NCBI GenBank assembly: GCA_965197545.1
Contig: CBDANJ010000008.1
Span: 2,418,001 to 2,482,000 of the forward strand
Length of the DNA: 64,000 nucleotides
Origin: CATOSP01 sp965197545
GTDB lineage: Bacteria; Chloroflexota; Dehalococcoidia; Lucifugimonadales; UBA3495
Direction: 5' to 3'
Each line of letters starts with the position of its first letter. Position 1 is the stretch's first letter. Below the pieces are notes generated by a model. The model was not told the origin of the DNA. It saw only the letters and a program-made list of their open reading frames with translations, and did no database searches. Position numbers and translations under genes: made by a program. This document shows, one piece after another, positions 18,606 to 27,322 of this stretch.

Positions 18606-18641
18606 CTTTATCATCCCTAATTCGTTCAACGGAGAGCAGAT

Positions 18642-19640
18642 ATGTTGACCACCGCCGCCGCCGGCCGCGTGTATGACTACAGCTACTGCATCGGCATGTA
18701 CAGTCAGTCGGGCCGGGGATTTTGGGCTCCCCAAGATTTCGTCTTGGGATCGAACGGTCGAATCTATGTGTTGAGCCGCGGTGTGGAACAATTGGGTCAG
18801 CGCGTCAGTAAGATCAACTTTGACCACCAGTTTCAAGGCCAATTCGGCTCCGTCGGCGCCGAAGACGGGCGCTTTGTCTGGCCCCGGTCCATTGATTTAG
18901 ACCATCAGGGCCGAGTGTTCGTTTCGGACGAGTATGTCAACCGGATATCCATATACGATGAAGAGGGCGCTTATCGGTATCATTGGGGCAGGTCCGGCAG
19001 CGAAGACGGGCTGCTAAACGGACCGTCGGGAATCGCTTTCGATTCCCACGGAACCATTTGGGTTGTGGACAGCATGAATCACCGGGTGCAAGGTTTCAGC
19101 CAGATCGGTGAATTTCAGTCCAAATTCGGGAAGCAAGGTCGCGGTGACGGAGATCTGGAGATGCCATGGGGCATTTGCATCGACCGTCAGGACAACATCT
19201 ACGTCGCGGATTGGGGAAATAACCGGGTGCAAAAATTCGCCCCCACTGGAGAGTTGCTCGTTAAGTTCGAAGGCTCCAGCACCGGGGTGGGCTCTCTCAA
19301 AGGGCCATCCGGTGTAGCTGTGGACTCAGATGGGGATGTATACGTAACTGACTGGGGGAACCACCGGGTCCAGATCTACGCCGCCGACGGCCAATATATT
19401 ACTGCGTTGGCCGGTGACGCCCAAGAGCCTTCGCCCTGGACCCAGACCTACATAGACGCCAATCCGGATATCATCAAAGCCAGGCGGCGGACAGATCTGG
19501 AGCCTGAATGGCGGTTCCGGCGGCCGGTGGCTGTCAACGTTGACGCCGACGACCGGATCATAGTTCTGGAGTCCTACCGGCACCGGCTTCAAATCTATAA
19601 CAAGTTAAAGGATTACGAAGAACCCTCACTGAACTTGTAG
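18642..19640 (+). CDS. NHL-repeat beta-propeller protein
   Basis: The 332 residues are made of about six NHL blades with the recurrent pattern GP-GIA-D--G-IYVAD--NHRVQ-F. Clear examples are WPRSIDLDHQGRVFVSDEY, GPSGIAFDSHGTIWVVDSMN, MPWGICIDRQDNIYVADWGN and GPSGVAVDSDGDVYVTDWGN. No signal peptide is seen. GGAGAGCAG stands before the ATG. Third gene of the DUF1800-DUF1501 operon; a binding or scaffolding role is likely, as these propellers usually bind partners rather than catalyse. It differs from the duplicated NHL pair at 31928 and 38418. Confidence 0.88.
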   Translation: MLTTAAAGRVYDYSYCIGMYSQSGRGFWAPQDFVLGSNGRIYVLSRGVEQLGQRVSKINFDHQFQGQFGSVGAEDGRFVWPRSIDLDHQGRVFVSDEYVNRISIYDEEGAYRYHWGRSGSEDGLLNGPSGIAFDSHGTIWVVDSMNHRVQGFSQIGEFQSKFGKQGRGDGDLEMPWGICIDRQDNIYVADWGNNRVQKFAPTGELLVKFEGSSTGVGSLKGPSGVAVDSDGDVYVTDWGNHRVQIYAADGQYITALAGDAQEPSPWTQTYIDANPDIIKARRRTDLEPEWRFRRPVAVNVDADDRIIVLESYRHRLQIYNKLKDYEEPSLNL

Positions 19641-20068
19641 GCGCCTGCGCGCCTCCACATCTGTGCTCGTTCCCCGGCACTTTCCCACGATGTGGTGTGT
19701 CAAAGACGCCAGGAGCGTTGCTGCGACGCCGGGGCCCACACCCACGCGGGGCGCACCACTGGGCAGGGACAATCTCTGCCGAATCTCCTCCTCCTTCTTA
19801 GTCCTGAGAAAACTGGTTTCTGGTCCTGCCAACTTATAGAGCGGGACCGATACGGAAGAGTTCGAGGAGCCCGTCCGGTATGCATGAGGTTGACGCACAT
19901 CTTCAGTGACCCGCATACTCAGTCTCGCGATCTAGCTTGGGCTGCGAACTCGATAATCCCGAGCCAGGTATGCCCTGCAAACCCGCTGGAAAGACGGTTG
20001 TGAACCGAAACGATAAGCCAGATGCTTGGCCAAACGGGAGTCCATACACCCGAAGGGGGATGTGAACC
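19641..20068. other. 428-bp intergenic region upstream of the fused CoA-transferase
   Basis: No coding family, RNA or clear hairpin was recognised. The last bases carry the ribosome site GAAGGGGGA before the GTG at 20069. Confidence 0.3.
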
Positions 20069-22543
20069 GTGGCAGGACCATGTGCAGGCCTAACCGTCCT
20101 GGATTTCTCATTGGGGATGCCAGGGTCCCTCTCCACCTTGGTAATGGCCGACTACGGGGCCGAGGTGATCAAGGTTGAACCTCCCGGCGGAGACCCTTTC
20201 CGTTTTCAGCCCGCCTGGATTTCATGGAACCGTGGAAAGAAAGGCGTTGTGCTGGATCTCAGAACCGCGGAAGGCCGCGAGCAAGCCATTCAGCTCGCCG
20301 GCGAGGCTGACGTGCTGGTAGAGTCCTTCCGCCCCGGAGACATGGCCGATTGGGGGTTGGCGTATGACACCCTGTCGGGACTTTACCCGCGGCTGGTCTA
20401 CTGCTCCATCACGGGCTTTGGGCAAAAGGGCCCGCTCCGCCGGGTAAAAGGCTACGAGGGTGTCGTTGCGGCCAAGGCAGGCCGGATGCTCAACTTGCAG
20501 GGACAGCCTGACCGGGAAGGCCCAGTGTATTCGGCGGTATACACCGGTAGCTGGCACGCCAGCCAAGCCGCAGTGCGCGGAATCATTGGGGCCCTCCGCG
20601 TGCGGGACCTATGCGGGCGTGGGCAATGGGTCCAGACCAGTATCGTCCAGGCCCTGGCTTCTCCCCACGACAACAATGTCGGTGACGGTGGACTGGTGAA
20701 CATGCAGCTCCGGCGCAGGGACCCGGAGCGGTTTCCCGGGAGGCCCGGCGGCTCCCGGGGCCTCTCCTCAATGGGATACGTTCCAGTGCGGACCAAGGAC
20801 GGCACATGGCTTCAACACGCCAATCAGAGGGTCCCGCACATCCAGGGGCATCTCAAGGCCATTGGCCTTGGTCACCTGCTCGAGGATGAGCGGTTCGAGA
20901 AAGTTCCCGCCATTAACTTGGAGAACCGAGAGCTCCTGCGCCGGGAGATACTGAATAAGCAGTCGGAGAAGACCGCCGGCGAATGGATGGAGATTTATCT
21001 CCAGGACGGCAACATCGCCGCTGAGCCCTATCGTAACAGCGTCCAGGCCATGGACCATCCCGCGGTGGTCTCCAACGGTACAGTGGTAACGATCAATGAT
21101 CCTCGCGTGGGCCCTATGCGCACCCTGGCCCCCCTTGTGGATTTCAAAGACACTCCGGGAGAGCCAAGCGGACCGGCCCCTGATGTGGGACAGCACAACG
21201 CCGAAGTGCTGGGACGCCTGCGGCGGCATTCAGTGGCCGAAAGCGGTGGCTTGCCTGAGGCGAATGGCGCCGGTCCGGCGGCCCACCCCCTATCAGGAGT
21301 CACCATTCTGGACCTGGCGACAATCCAGGCCGGGCCCTACGGCGCCTCCCTTTTGGCAGACCTTGGGGCGCGGGTCATTAAGATCGACGCCACCGATAGG
21401 CGATTGGACGAGGGGCGGCGCTCCACTGCACAGGCCATGGCCGACGCACGGACCTACGCTGGCAAGGAAGGAATTCAGGTTGACCTTCAGACCCCTGAGG
21501 GCAAAGAGATCGTCCATAAGCTCATCGCCAAGGCGGACGCTCTCTCCCACAACTTTCGCCCCGGCGTTCCGGAGCGTCTCCAGGTCGATTGGGAGACCTG
21601 CCTGAAGATCAATCCCCGCCTGGTCCATGTCTGGATGGCGACCTACGGCGAAAACGGGGAACACTCGCGCAGGCCGGGCGCCCATCCCATTCCCGGCGCT
21701 ATCATGGGCGGCGCCATGCGGCAGATGGGCCGGGGCATGCCCCCGCCCCCGGAACAGGTCATGGATATTGAGGAGACCGTTGAGGCCACCCGCTGGCTCA
21801 TGAAATCCAACTGGGGACCGGACCAAAACACCTCCCCGGCTGTGGCCACGGGCATCATGCTGGGCCTTCGGGCGCGGGACCTCACCGGCAAAGGCCAGCC
21901 CGTCCACATCACCATGCTCAACGCCAATGCCTGGACCAATGCCGATGAGTATTACGACCACGCGAACCGCCCTCCCATTGCCATGCCCGACGAAGAGATT
22001 CATGGCCTTCATGCCCTGTATCGTCTCTACCGCTGCCGGGAAGGGTGGGTGTTCCTGGGTTGCCTGTTCCAGGAGGAGTGGGAAACATTCTGCCGCACCG
22101 TGGAGCGAGGAGACCTCCTGACTGATGTCCGCTTCTCTACTCGAGAGGCGCGGCAGGCCAATGACGAAGCATTGATTACCGAGATCTCGGCTATCCTCGC
22201 CGGGCGCACCGCTGCCGAATGGGAAGAGTTGCTAATCAAGGCGGACATTGGCTGTGTCCGGGCCGACGAAGCTCTGGAAGGAGAGTTTTATGCGGACCAT
22301 CCCCACGCCAAGGCGAATGCTTTGAGCGTTGAGGTGGAGCACCCGTATGTCGGAAAGTACCTCCGTTACGGCGGGTTGGTCGAATTGTCCCTGACTCCGG
22401 GACTCTACCGGACCTCCATCCAAATTGGTCAGCACACCAAGCCCCTTCTTCGGGAAATCGGGTACGACAACCAGGAGATCGAGGACTTGGGAACGCGGGG
22501 AATCGTACAGTGGGCGGACTCCTCGGTGGGCGGGGAGCCGTAG
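20069..22543 (+). CDS. Fused double class III (CaiB/BaiF) CoA-transferase
   Basis: At 824 residues this is twice the family's normal length: two CaiB/BaiF domains in tandem (about 1-395 and 405-820). Each starts with the usual GLTVLDFSLGMPG / GVTILDLATIQAG strand and has the DYGAEVIKVEPPGGDPF / DLGARVIKIDA motif. The C-terminal half keeps a candidate catalytic Asp (NWGPDQNTSPAVATG before TGKGQ). In the N-terminal half the equivalent stretch SAVYTGSWHASQ before CGRGQ has no Asp. Class III enzymes form interlocked dimers, so the fusion may be a covalent dimer with one working centre. The start is GTG with GAAGGGGGA upstream. It probably activates an organic acid as a CoA thioester; the substrate is unknown. 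Confidence 0.87.
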   Translation: MAGPCAGLTVLDFSLGMPGSLSTLVMADYGAEVIKVEPPGGDPFRFQPAWISWNRGKKGVVLDLRTAEGREQAIQLAGEADVLVESFRPGDMADWGLAYDTLSGLYPRLVYCSITGFGQKGPLRRVKGYEGVVAAKAGRMLNLQGQPDREGPVYSAVYTGSWHASQAAVRGIIGALRVRDLCGRGQWVQTSIVQALASPHDNNVGDGGLVNMQLRRRDPERFPGRPGGSRGLSSMGYVPVRTKDGTWLQHANQRVPHIQGHLKAIGLGHLLEDERFEKVPAINLENRELLRREILNKQSEKTAGEWMEIYLQDGNIAAEPYRNSVQAMDHPAVVSNGTVVTINDPRVGPMRTLAPLVDFKDTPGEPSGPAPDVGQHNAEVLGRLRRHSVAESGGLPEANGAGPAAHPLSGVTILDLATIQAGPYGASLLADLGARVIKIDATDRRLDEGRRSTAQAMADARTYAGKEGIQVDLQTPEGKEIVHKLIAKADALSHNFRPGVPERLQVDWETCLKINPRLVHVWMATYGENGEHSRRPGAHPIPGAIMGGAMRQMGRGMPPPPEQVMDIEETVEATRWLMKSNWGPDQNTSPAVATGIMLGLRARDLTGKGQPVHITMLNANAWTNADEYYDHANRPPIAMPDEEIHGLHALYRLYRCREGWVFLGCLFQEEWETFCRTVERGDLLTDVRFSTREARQANDEALITEISAILAGRTAAEWEELLIKADIGCVRADEALEGEFYADHPHAKANALSVEVEHPYVGKYLRYGGLVELSLTPGLYRTSIQIGQHTKPLLREIGYDNQEIEDLGTRGIVQWADSSVGGEP

Positions 22544-22623
22544 GCGAGTACACCCAACATGCGTCACGCCGCTCCATACCTGGGTAATCTCATCTGAATC
22601 CAATTTGCGGAGAGAGATCATAC

Positions 22624-22983
22624 TTGGCAATATTAGTCAGTTTCGATATAGATGGAACGCTAGAAGCAGGCGACCCACCTGGGCCCATTACCATGAGCAT
22701 GGTCAGGAAGGCCCAAGCTCATGGGTGCATTATCGGTAGCTCTTCTGACCGTCCTCTTCCAGTACAGCAGGCCATTTGGGACAGATACAGCATCGAGGTG
22801 AGTTTTGTCTCAACGAAGCAGGGTCTATTGGACATGAAGTCTCGCTTTTCGGCTGAGGAGTACTACCATATTGGCGATACTGAGTTGGACCGCCAATTTG
22901 CCCTGACAGCCGGGTTCCATTTCGTTTCGATGGATGACGGAAATACCGAGCCGTGGATTAACGGCAGGACGAACCAGGATTAG
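22624..22983 (+). CDS. Small HAD-superfamily protein
   Basis: The 119 residues begin AILVSFDIDGTLEAGDPPG, the HAD motif I with DxDGT. Motif II is GSSSDRP, and the late motif is HIGDTELDRQFA (GDxxxD), binding Mg. Nothing corresponds to a cap domain, so it would be a minimal HAD hydrolase, possibly acting on a macromolecular or small phosphate substrate. The start is TTG at 22624 preceded by GGAGAGAGATCA. It follows the CoA-transferase by 80 bases on the same strand but need not be in its operon. Confidence 0.7.
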   Translation: MAILVSFDIDGTLEAGDPPGPITMSMVRKAQAHGCIIGSSSDRPLPVQQAIWDRYSIEVSFVSTKQGLLDMKSRFSAEEYYHIGDTELDRQFALTAGFHFVSMDDGNTEPWINGRTNQD

Positions 22984-23205
22984 ACCCACTTTCCACATGC
23001 TTTTTATTTCCCACGAGCTTATCCGGTCCTGAACCTGAAGAACGCCACCTATGATATTGCCTCAGGACTTTGGTGGGGACATAGGGGAACTTAACTATGG
23101 GCGACAAACATCCTTGACCAGCAACAGGACTCTACATATAATCCGCGCTAAATTGAGTCGGAACAGTAACGCGCGGTGAGCAAGATTCCACAGGAGAGGA
23201 GAAGC

Positions 23206-23634
23206 ATGTCAATGATCCCAGGCTTGGAGAGACCTGCCCCGGTTCCCAATGAACTGACCAAACCCTTCTGGGACGCCTGTAACGAGCGGCGGTTGGTCTT
23301 GCAGAACTGCACCGCCTGCGAGAGGCTGCACTATCCGCCCACCCAGCAGTGCAACAAGTGTGGCTCGGCCGACAATTTCGAATGGAAAGAGGTGCAAGGC
23401 AAGGGACACATAGACGTGTACATGGTGATACGCGACTCCCGCATCAGGGGGTTTCGGCCAGCGCAGCCCATCAACTTTGCGGTGATAACCCTGGACGAGG
23501 ACCCGGGCATCAACTTCTTGTCCAACCTTCCGGGTACCCCGCCGGGCGAGGTCCCCGTTGGGGCCCCCGTGGAGTTGATATTCGAGGAGACGAGTACCGG
23601 CCAGATGGTCCACGAGTGGCAGGTCCTCAACTAG
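23206..23634 (+). CDS. DUF35 OB-fold / zinc-ribbon protein
   Basis: The product has 142 residues from the ATG at 23206 (GGAGAGGAGAAGC just upstream). A zinc ribbon, CTACERLHYPPTQQCNKCG, is followed by an OB-fold (GKGHIDVYMVIRDSR to VPVGAPVELIFEE). DUF35 proteins are small subunits of thiolase-fold enzymes; in actinobacterial steroid degradation such a subunit (ChsH2-type) forms a retro-aldolase with a thiolase-like protein (Ltp2-type). The thiolase-like gene stands 55 bases downstream, so the two are likely one complex. Confidence 0.88.
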   Translation: MSMIPGLERPAPVPNELTKPFWDACNERRLVLQNCTACERLHYPPTQQCNKCGSADNFEWKEVQGKGHIDVYMVIRDSRIRGFRPAQPINFAVITLDEDPGINFLSNLPGTPPGEVPVGAPVELIFEETSTGQMVHEWQVLN

Positions 23635-23689
23635 CCCACTCGGGTCCTACGGAAACGGCGAAAAGCACGGAGAGCATAAGGGAGCTGAA

Positions 23690-24985
23690 ATGGTTAGCAG
23701 CACGAGTTGGATGAGAAATCGGGAAGGTATGGGTGTCTGGGAGCACCGAGGCAAGGTCGCCGTCGTAGGTTGGGGTCAGTCCCATATGGACCGGCGCTGG
23801 GACGGTGTGACCATGGACAGGAGCTGCGGCGGCCTGACCAAGGAGGCGTGCCTGAAGGCGATCGCAGACGCGGGCCTGTCGCTAGGTGACATTGATGGGC
23901 TTATCACGAGTGCGGAGACTCGCGCCGAGCAGACCTGGGCGCCTCGGCCTTACTTCGACCCGCCATACGACACTGAAGACGGCCTGATCAAGGCTTCGGC
24001 CGAGTGGATACAGAGGGAGTTGGGGCTCAAGAACGTGAAATATCTTGAGTCCGATGCGCCCTACATCGGCCCGATGATGGGTCAGGCCGCGCAAGCCGTG
24101 GGTGACGGTTTATGCGAGACCGCCCTGGTTTGGTACCCGATGGTCAACCTCGAAGGTAGGTATGGGCACAACAATCCTCAGAATATCAATGAGGAGGCTC
24201 CCGGGAATAGCGCCTTTGCCCACCCTTGGGGCTATCAAAGCGGCGCGATGTTCAACAATCTCGTGATCTTCCAGCAATACTGCAAGAAATACGGCAAGTC
24301 CCATGATGGGCTGGCCCCACTGTGCTTGAATTTGCGTAGAAACGGCCTGATGACCCCCTGGGGCTACTACGCTATGCACGAACCGTATCAGCTCACCGTT
24401 GAGGACTACTTGACCGGGCGCTTGGTCGAGGAACCGCTGGTGATCTATGATTGCGACAGGCCGGTCAATACGTGCGCGGCATTCATATTCACCACCGCCG
24501 AGCGCGCCAAGGACCTGAGGCAGAAGCCGGTCTACGTCCTTAACCATGCCCAGCAGGGTGGCAGAGGCCGGAGCACCATGGCAACCCTGGATGAGCATCA
24601 GGAGGCAGTCGCCAGCCTGGCGCGGAAGATGTGGGAGGGGTCTGGGCTAGGTCCTGAGGATGTTGACATCTTCAACCCGTACGACGGCTACCTAACTTTC
24701 ACGCAGCAATTCCTAGAGGGCTTCCAGTGGCACGGTGTCAAGCTGGGAGAGGCCCACGACTTCTATGCCGACGACATCAGGGTCGAAGGCCCGCATCCCT
24801 TCCTCTCCAGTGGTGGAAACAACGGAACTGGGCGCAACCGCGCCGTCCTCTTCGCGGACAGTATGCAGCAACTTCGGGGAACAGCGGGTCCACGGCAGGT
24901 AACGGTGCGGGCCGACACTGCCCTTGCAGGCTGCAATACACCCGACAGCAACGGCTTCATCATGTTCAGCAAGTATCCGAGCTAG
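23690..24985 (+). CDS. Thiolase-like protein lacking the nucleophilic Cys, DUF35 partner
   Basis: This 431-residue thiolase-fold protein starts at the ATG at 23690 (GGGAGCTGA upstream). Conserved regions include KVAVVGWGQSHMDRR, EACLKAIADAGLSLGDIDG, GQAAQAVGDGLCETALVWYP, and the C-terminal VDIFNPYDGYLTFTQQFLE and PFLSSGGNNGTGRNRAVLF. Where condensing thiolases have the nucleophilic Cys, this protein reads LESDAPYIGPMMG without Cys. The C-terminal GHP-type motif is also altered to GTGR. This fits the Ltp2-like aldolase branch better than a beta-ketothiolase. Expected role: retro-aldol removal of a short acyl-CoA from a side chain, with the DUF35 subunit. Confidence 0.82.
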   Translation: MVSSTSWMRNREGMGVWEHRGKVAVVGWGQSHMDRRWDGVTMDRSCGGLTKEACLKAIADAGLSLGDIDGLITSAETRAEQTWAPRPYFDPPYDTEDGLIKASAEWIQRELGLKNVKYLESDAPYIGPMMGQAAQAVGDGLCETALVWYPMVNLEGRYGHNNPQNINEEAPGNSAFAHPWGYQSGAMFNNLVIFQQYCKKYGKSHDGLAPLCLNLRRNGLMTPWGYYAMHEPYQLTVEDYLTGRLVEEPLVIYDCDRPVNTCAAFIFTTAERAKDLRQKPVYVLNHAQQGGRGRSTMATLDEHQEAVASLARKMWEGSGLGPEDVDIFNPYDGYLTFTQQFLEGFQWHGVKLGEAHDFYADDIRVEGPHPFLSSGGNNGTGRNRAVLFADSMQQLRGTAGPRQVTVRADTALAGCNTPDSNGFIMFSKYPS

Positions 24986-25148
24986 AATTCAGCCTAGCGG
25001 AGCAGAGTCATTGCCCTCTGCTCCGCCGCTATTAAATAAAGGGACGATCCACCAGACCTTTTCTGTGCTCTTTTCCTCCTGCTTCCGGGCCGCTTTCTCT
25101 AACCGGCGAACGGTGCCGTGTGTGTAGGTGATCTGAACGATGTGCGGG

Positions 25149-26324
25149 CTACCTGTCCTGGTTCTCAAACCCCAGGAGCTCAACGCCGAGCCCGTTCCCT
25201 TTAGCTTGGGCAAGCACTTTGAAGTTGCCATACTCGGTCGGGTCCACCAGGGTCATCATGGCCATACGGCTCAGTTCCGTTCTGGCGGCGGATAGGCCTT
25301 GCGTCTGGAGGGCATCGAGGAACGAGGAGAAGCCAAGGTTCGTCAGGAACTGGCTCTGTAGGGCGTAGCCCACGGTGGCTAGACCGTGGCGGTCACCCAT
25401 CCGCATGAGGGACGTGAAGTCCACCTGGCAGGTAATGTCCTGTTGCCCGATGTGCTGGTACGGGTCGCCGCTAACGACGTGTCGACTGTAACAGACCAGC
25501 GTACCCTGGGCATTCTGGGGCGAGTAGAGGTCAGTGGCCAGTTGACCGTAGTCGATAGTGAGAATAAACCCGCGGTCCAGGGCTCTGGAAAGCTGGTCAG
25601 TCCAATCCTCCATGGCCAGGTTCATCTCACCTCGATACCCCTCAGTAAGGGATAAGCCCAAGCCGGTCAGCCTCTTTTCGATGCAAGGTGAGGATGGCTC
25701 GTCCAGGACTTCGATGAGTTTCCCCCCCGCCGATGTGACGAAGACTTCCTTGACCCTTCCACCTTGGATGGCGAACCGGTGGACAGGGAAGTTGTCGATC
25801 AACTCGTTAGACAGGATACAACCAACCACATTTCGGAACGCCCGAAGTCCTTCGATTTTAACTCGTTGGATTCCCAAGATCCCGTCTTGGCTGCTTGAGG
25901 ATGTCCGATCTCCAGTCCCGTTGGCCCAGTCAAAGGTGCGGTCAGGTGATTCGAGCCATCCAGGCTCGTAGTCTGCAGCGACGTAGTAAAGCGCCTGAGC
26001 CAACCGAGGGGCCATGTGCCAACAGGCATCCACGATGGATCGAGCCAAGACGCCGTCGCCGGAACCCACCTCGATCACATGGAAAACGGGAGGCTCTCCG
26101 AGGAGGCGCCACATCTGCTCCAGTTGCCGTGCGATCAGGGCGCCGAAAACCGGGTGACTCGTGGGAGAGGTCCCGAAGTGGGTGCTGATCCTGTTGCCCC
26201 GGGCAGAATAAAAGCCGCCACGGGGCGAGTACAGGCAGGCCTGCATGAACCGGGCGAATGTAATTCGCCCATCCTTTTGAATTAGCTCCCTGATCTCCTG
26301 GTCAACCGCCGAGCGCAACCTCAT
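25149..26324 (-). CDS. MidA / NDUFAF7-type class I SAM-dependent methyltransferase
   Basis: The 391-residue protein has the family opening GRITFARFMQACLYSPRGGFY, then HFGTSPTSHPVFG, the SAM-binding strand FHVIEVGSGDGVLA and the motif CILSNELIDNFPVHRF. ILTIDYGQ is the later conserved box. The family methylates an Arg of a complex I subunit in mitochondria; bacterial members are presumed protein methyltransferases with unknown targets. It is convergent with the thiolase-like gene and followed by IS relics, so it appears monocistronic. Length is typical. Confidence 0.87.
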   Translation of the reverse strand: MRLRSAVDQEIRELIQKDGRITFARFMQACLYSPRGGFYSARGNRISTHFGTSPTSHPVFGALIARQLEQMWRLLGEPPVFHVIEVGSGDGVLARSIVDACWHMAPRLAQALYYVAADYEPGWLESPDRTFDWANGTGDRTSSSSQDGILGIQRVKIEGLRAFRNVVGCILSNELIDNFPVHRFAIQGGRVKEVFVTSAGGKLIEVLDEPSSPCIEKRLTGLGLSLTEGYRGEMNLAMEDWTDQLSRALDRGFILTIDYGQLATDLYSPQNAQGTLVCYSRHVVSGDPYQHIGQQDITCQVDFTSLMRMGDRHGLATVGYALQSQFLTNLGFSSFLDALQTQGLSAARTELSRMAMMTLVDPTEYGNFKVLAQAKGNGLGVELLGFENQDR

Positions 26325-26502
26325 CCCCCAGCACGGCTAAGATACCCTGGCCCCTTAAGTAAGCTTATCAATGACAACTGCGTGTGGATAGTCCATCTGG
26401 CTATGACATCCTTAGTATCTCCGGAATAGGACCGGGCCACAACCGGAGTTGAGGGGTGGAAGCAGAGACTGGGTAGGCAGGCTAATTGGAGTTTAGAATT
26501 TG

Positions 26503-26712
26503 GACATTACGCTCATCACCGGACGCTACGAACGCAGGTCGCTGGGCAAAACCTCGAACCTGGTCTTCTCCGGGTAGGAGCGCATCTTCGCCAACCCCAT
26601 GACCACGGCCGCGGCCATCGACCGGGTGGTCCACCACTCGGTCATCCTGGAGTTTGACGTCCCCAGCTATCGTACCGATGCAGCCCAGCAACGGGTCCGG
26701 AGCAGGATGTAA
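26503..26712 (+). pseudogene. C-terminal relic of an IS21-type IstB helper ATPase
   Basis: The + strand reads YERRSLGKTSNLVFSG, then a TAG stop, then ERIFANPMTTAAAIDRVVHH and SVILEFDVPSYRTDAAQQ before a TAA at 26710. ANPMTTAAAIDRVVHHS and the preceding TSNLVFS correspond to the end of IstB (sensor II region). The upstream ATPase core and istA are missing, so this is all that remains of an IS21 family element. Confidence 0.75.
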
Positions 26713-26817
26713 ACTGGCGAAACTAACGCTAGCTCGGCAAGAATGCAGGTCCTTTTCAAGAGGAAAGGCCGACGAGGATGTTAACCCTGCTGCTCCTGAG
26801 CCCAACGCGCCCCGATT

Positions 26818-26902
26818 CCGCTCATCCTGAGCGTAGCGCAGCGGAGTCGAAGGACTCTCATCGCCGGAGGCGGCCCTTCGACTTCGCTCAGGGTGAGCGG
26901 GA
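26818..26902. repeat. Dispersed palindrome with CCTTCGACT arms
   Basis: An imperfect inverted repeat has CTCATCCTGAGCG...GGAGTCGAAGG on one side and CCCTTCGACTTCGCTCAGGGTGAG (partly quoted) on the other, with a GC-rich loop. Repeats of this appearance are widespread in intergenic DNA of many bacteria. It separates the IstB relic from the next open frame. Confidence 0.6.
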
Positions 26903-26936
26903 AGGAGGACAATGAAAAGGCCCTGGGCAAGAATGC

Positions 26937-27209
26937 TTGACTCGGGACACCCTTGTCCCTAGTGGGCTAAGACGCGCTGCCTACGGTCTTAAATGCCCTA
27001 TCTCCAGCGAACTGCCGCCGGACGCATTATGGTTTGCCAAGGGGGTTAATGGCCAGGTCACTCTCCTTGAGGACCGCATACGAATTGAGCGCGAGGGCGG
27101 GTTAGCTTTCTTGACCTATGGATTTCGGGGGACGAAGGAGATTCTCGTCCGCGAGATGACATCCATGGAAAATGACGAACCAGGCACAGCAACTCACATT
27201 CCTAGCTGA
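26937..27209 (+). CDS. Short protein with a bacterial PH-like (DUF4429-type) domain
   Basis: The 90 codons contain GVNGQVTLLEDRIRIERE-GGLAFLTYGFRG-TKEILVREMTSME, which resembles the beta-strand pattern of small bacterial PH-like domains (DUF4429/SHOCT-associated proteins). Such domains are usually followed by a C-terminal SHOCT helix, absent here. The TTG start lacks a clear ribosome site, and the first 25 residues do not fit the domain, so this may be a truncated gene. Function unknown. Confidence 0.4.
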   Translation: MTRDTLVPSGLRRAAYGLKCPISSELPPDALWFAKGVNGQVTLLEDRIRIEREGGLAFLTYGFRGTKEILVREMTSMENDEPGTATHIPS

Positions 27210-27322
27210 TCCAGTCCAAACGTCAGGCTCGCGCCAACCGATAACGGATATCAGCGGCAGCCGCCAGAAGATAGTGGTCTCCGGATGCCGCTTATTCCTG
27301 CTTCATACACTCGGCAGCATCT

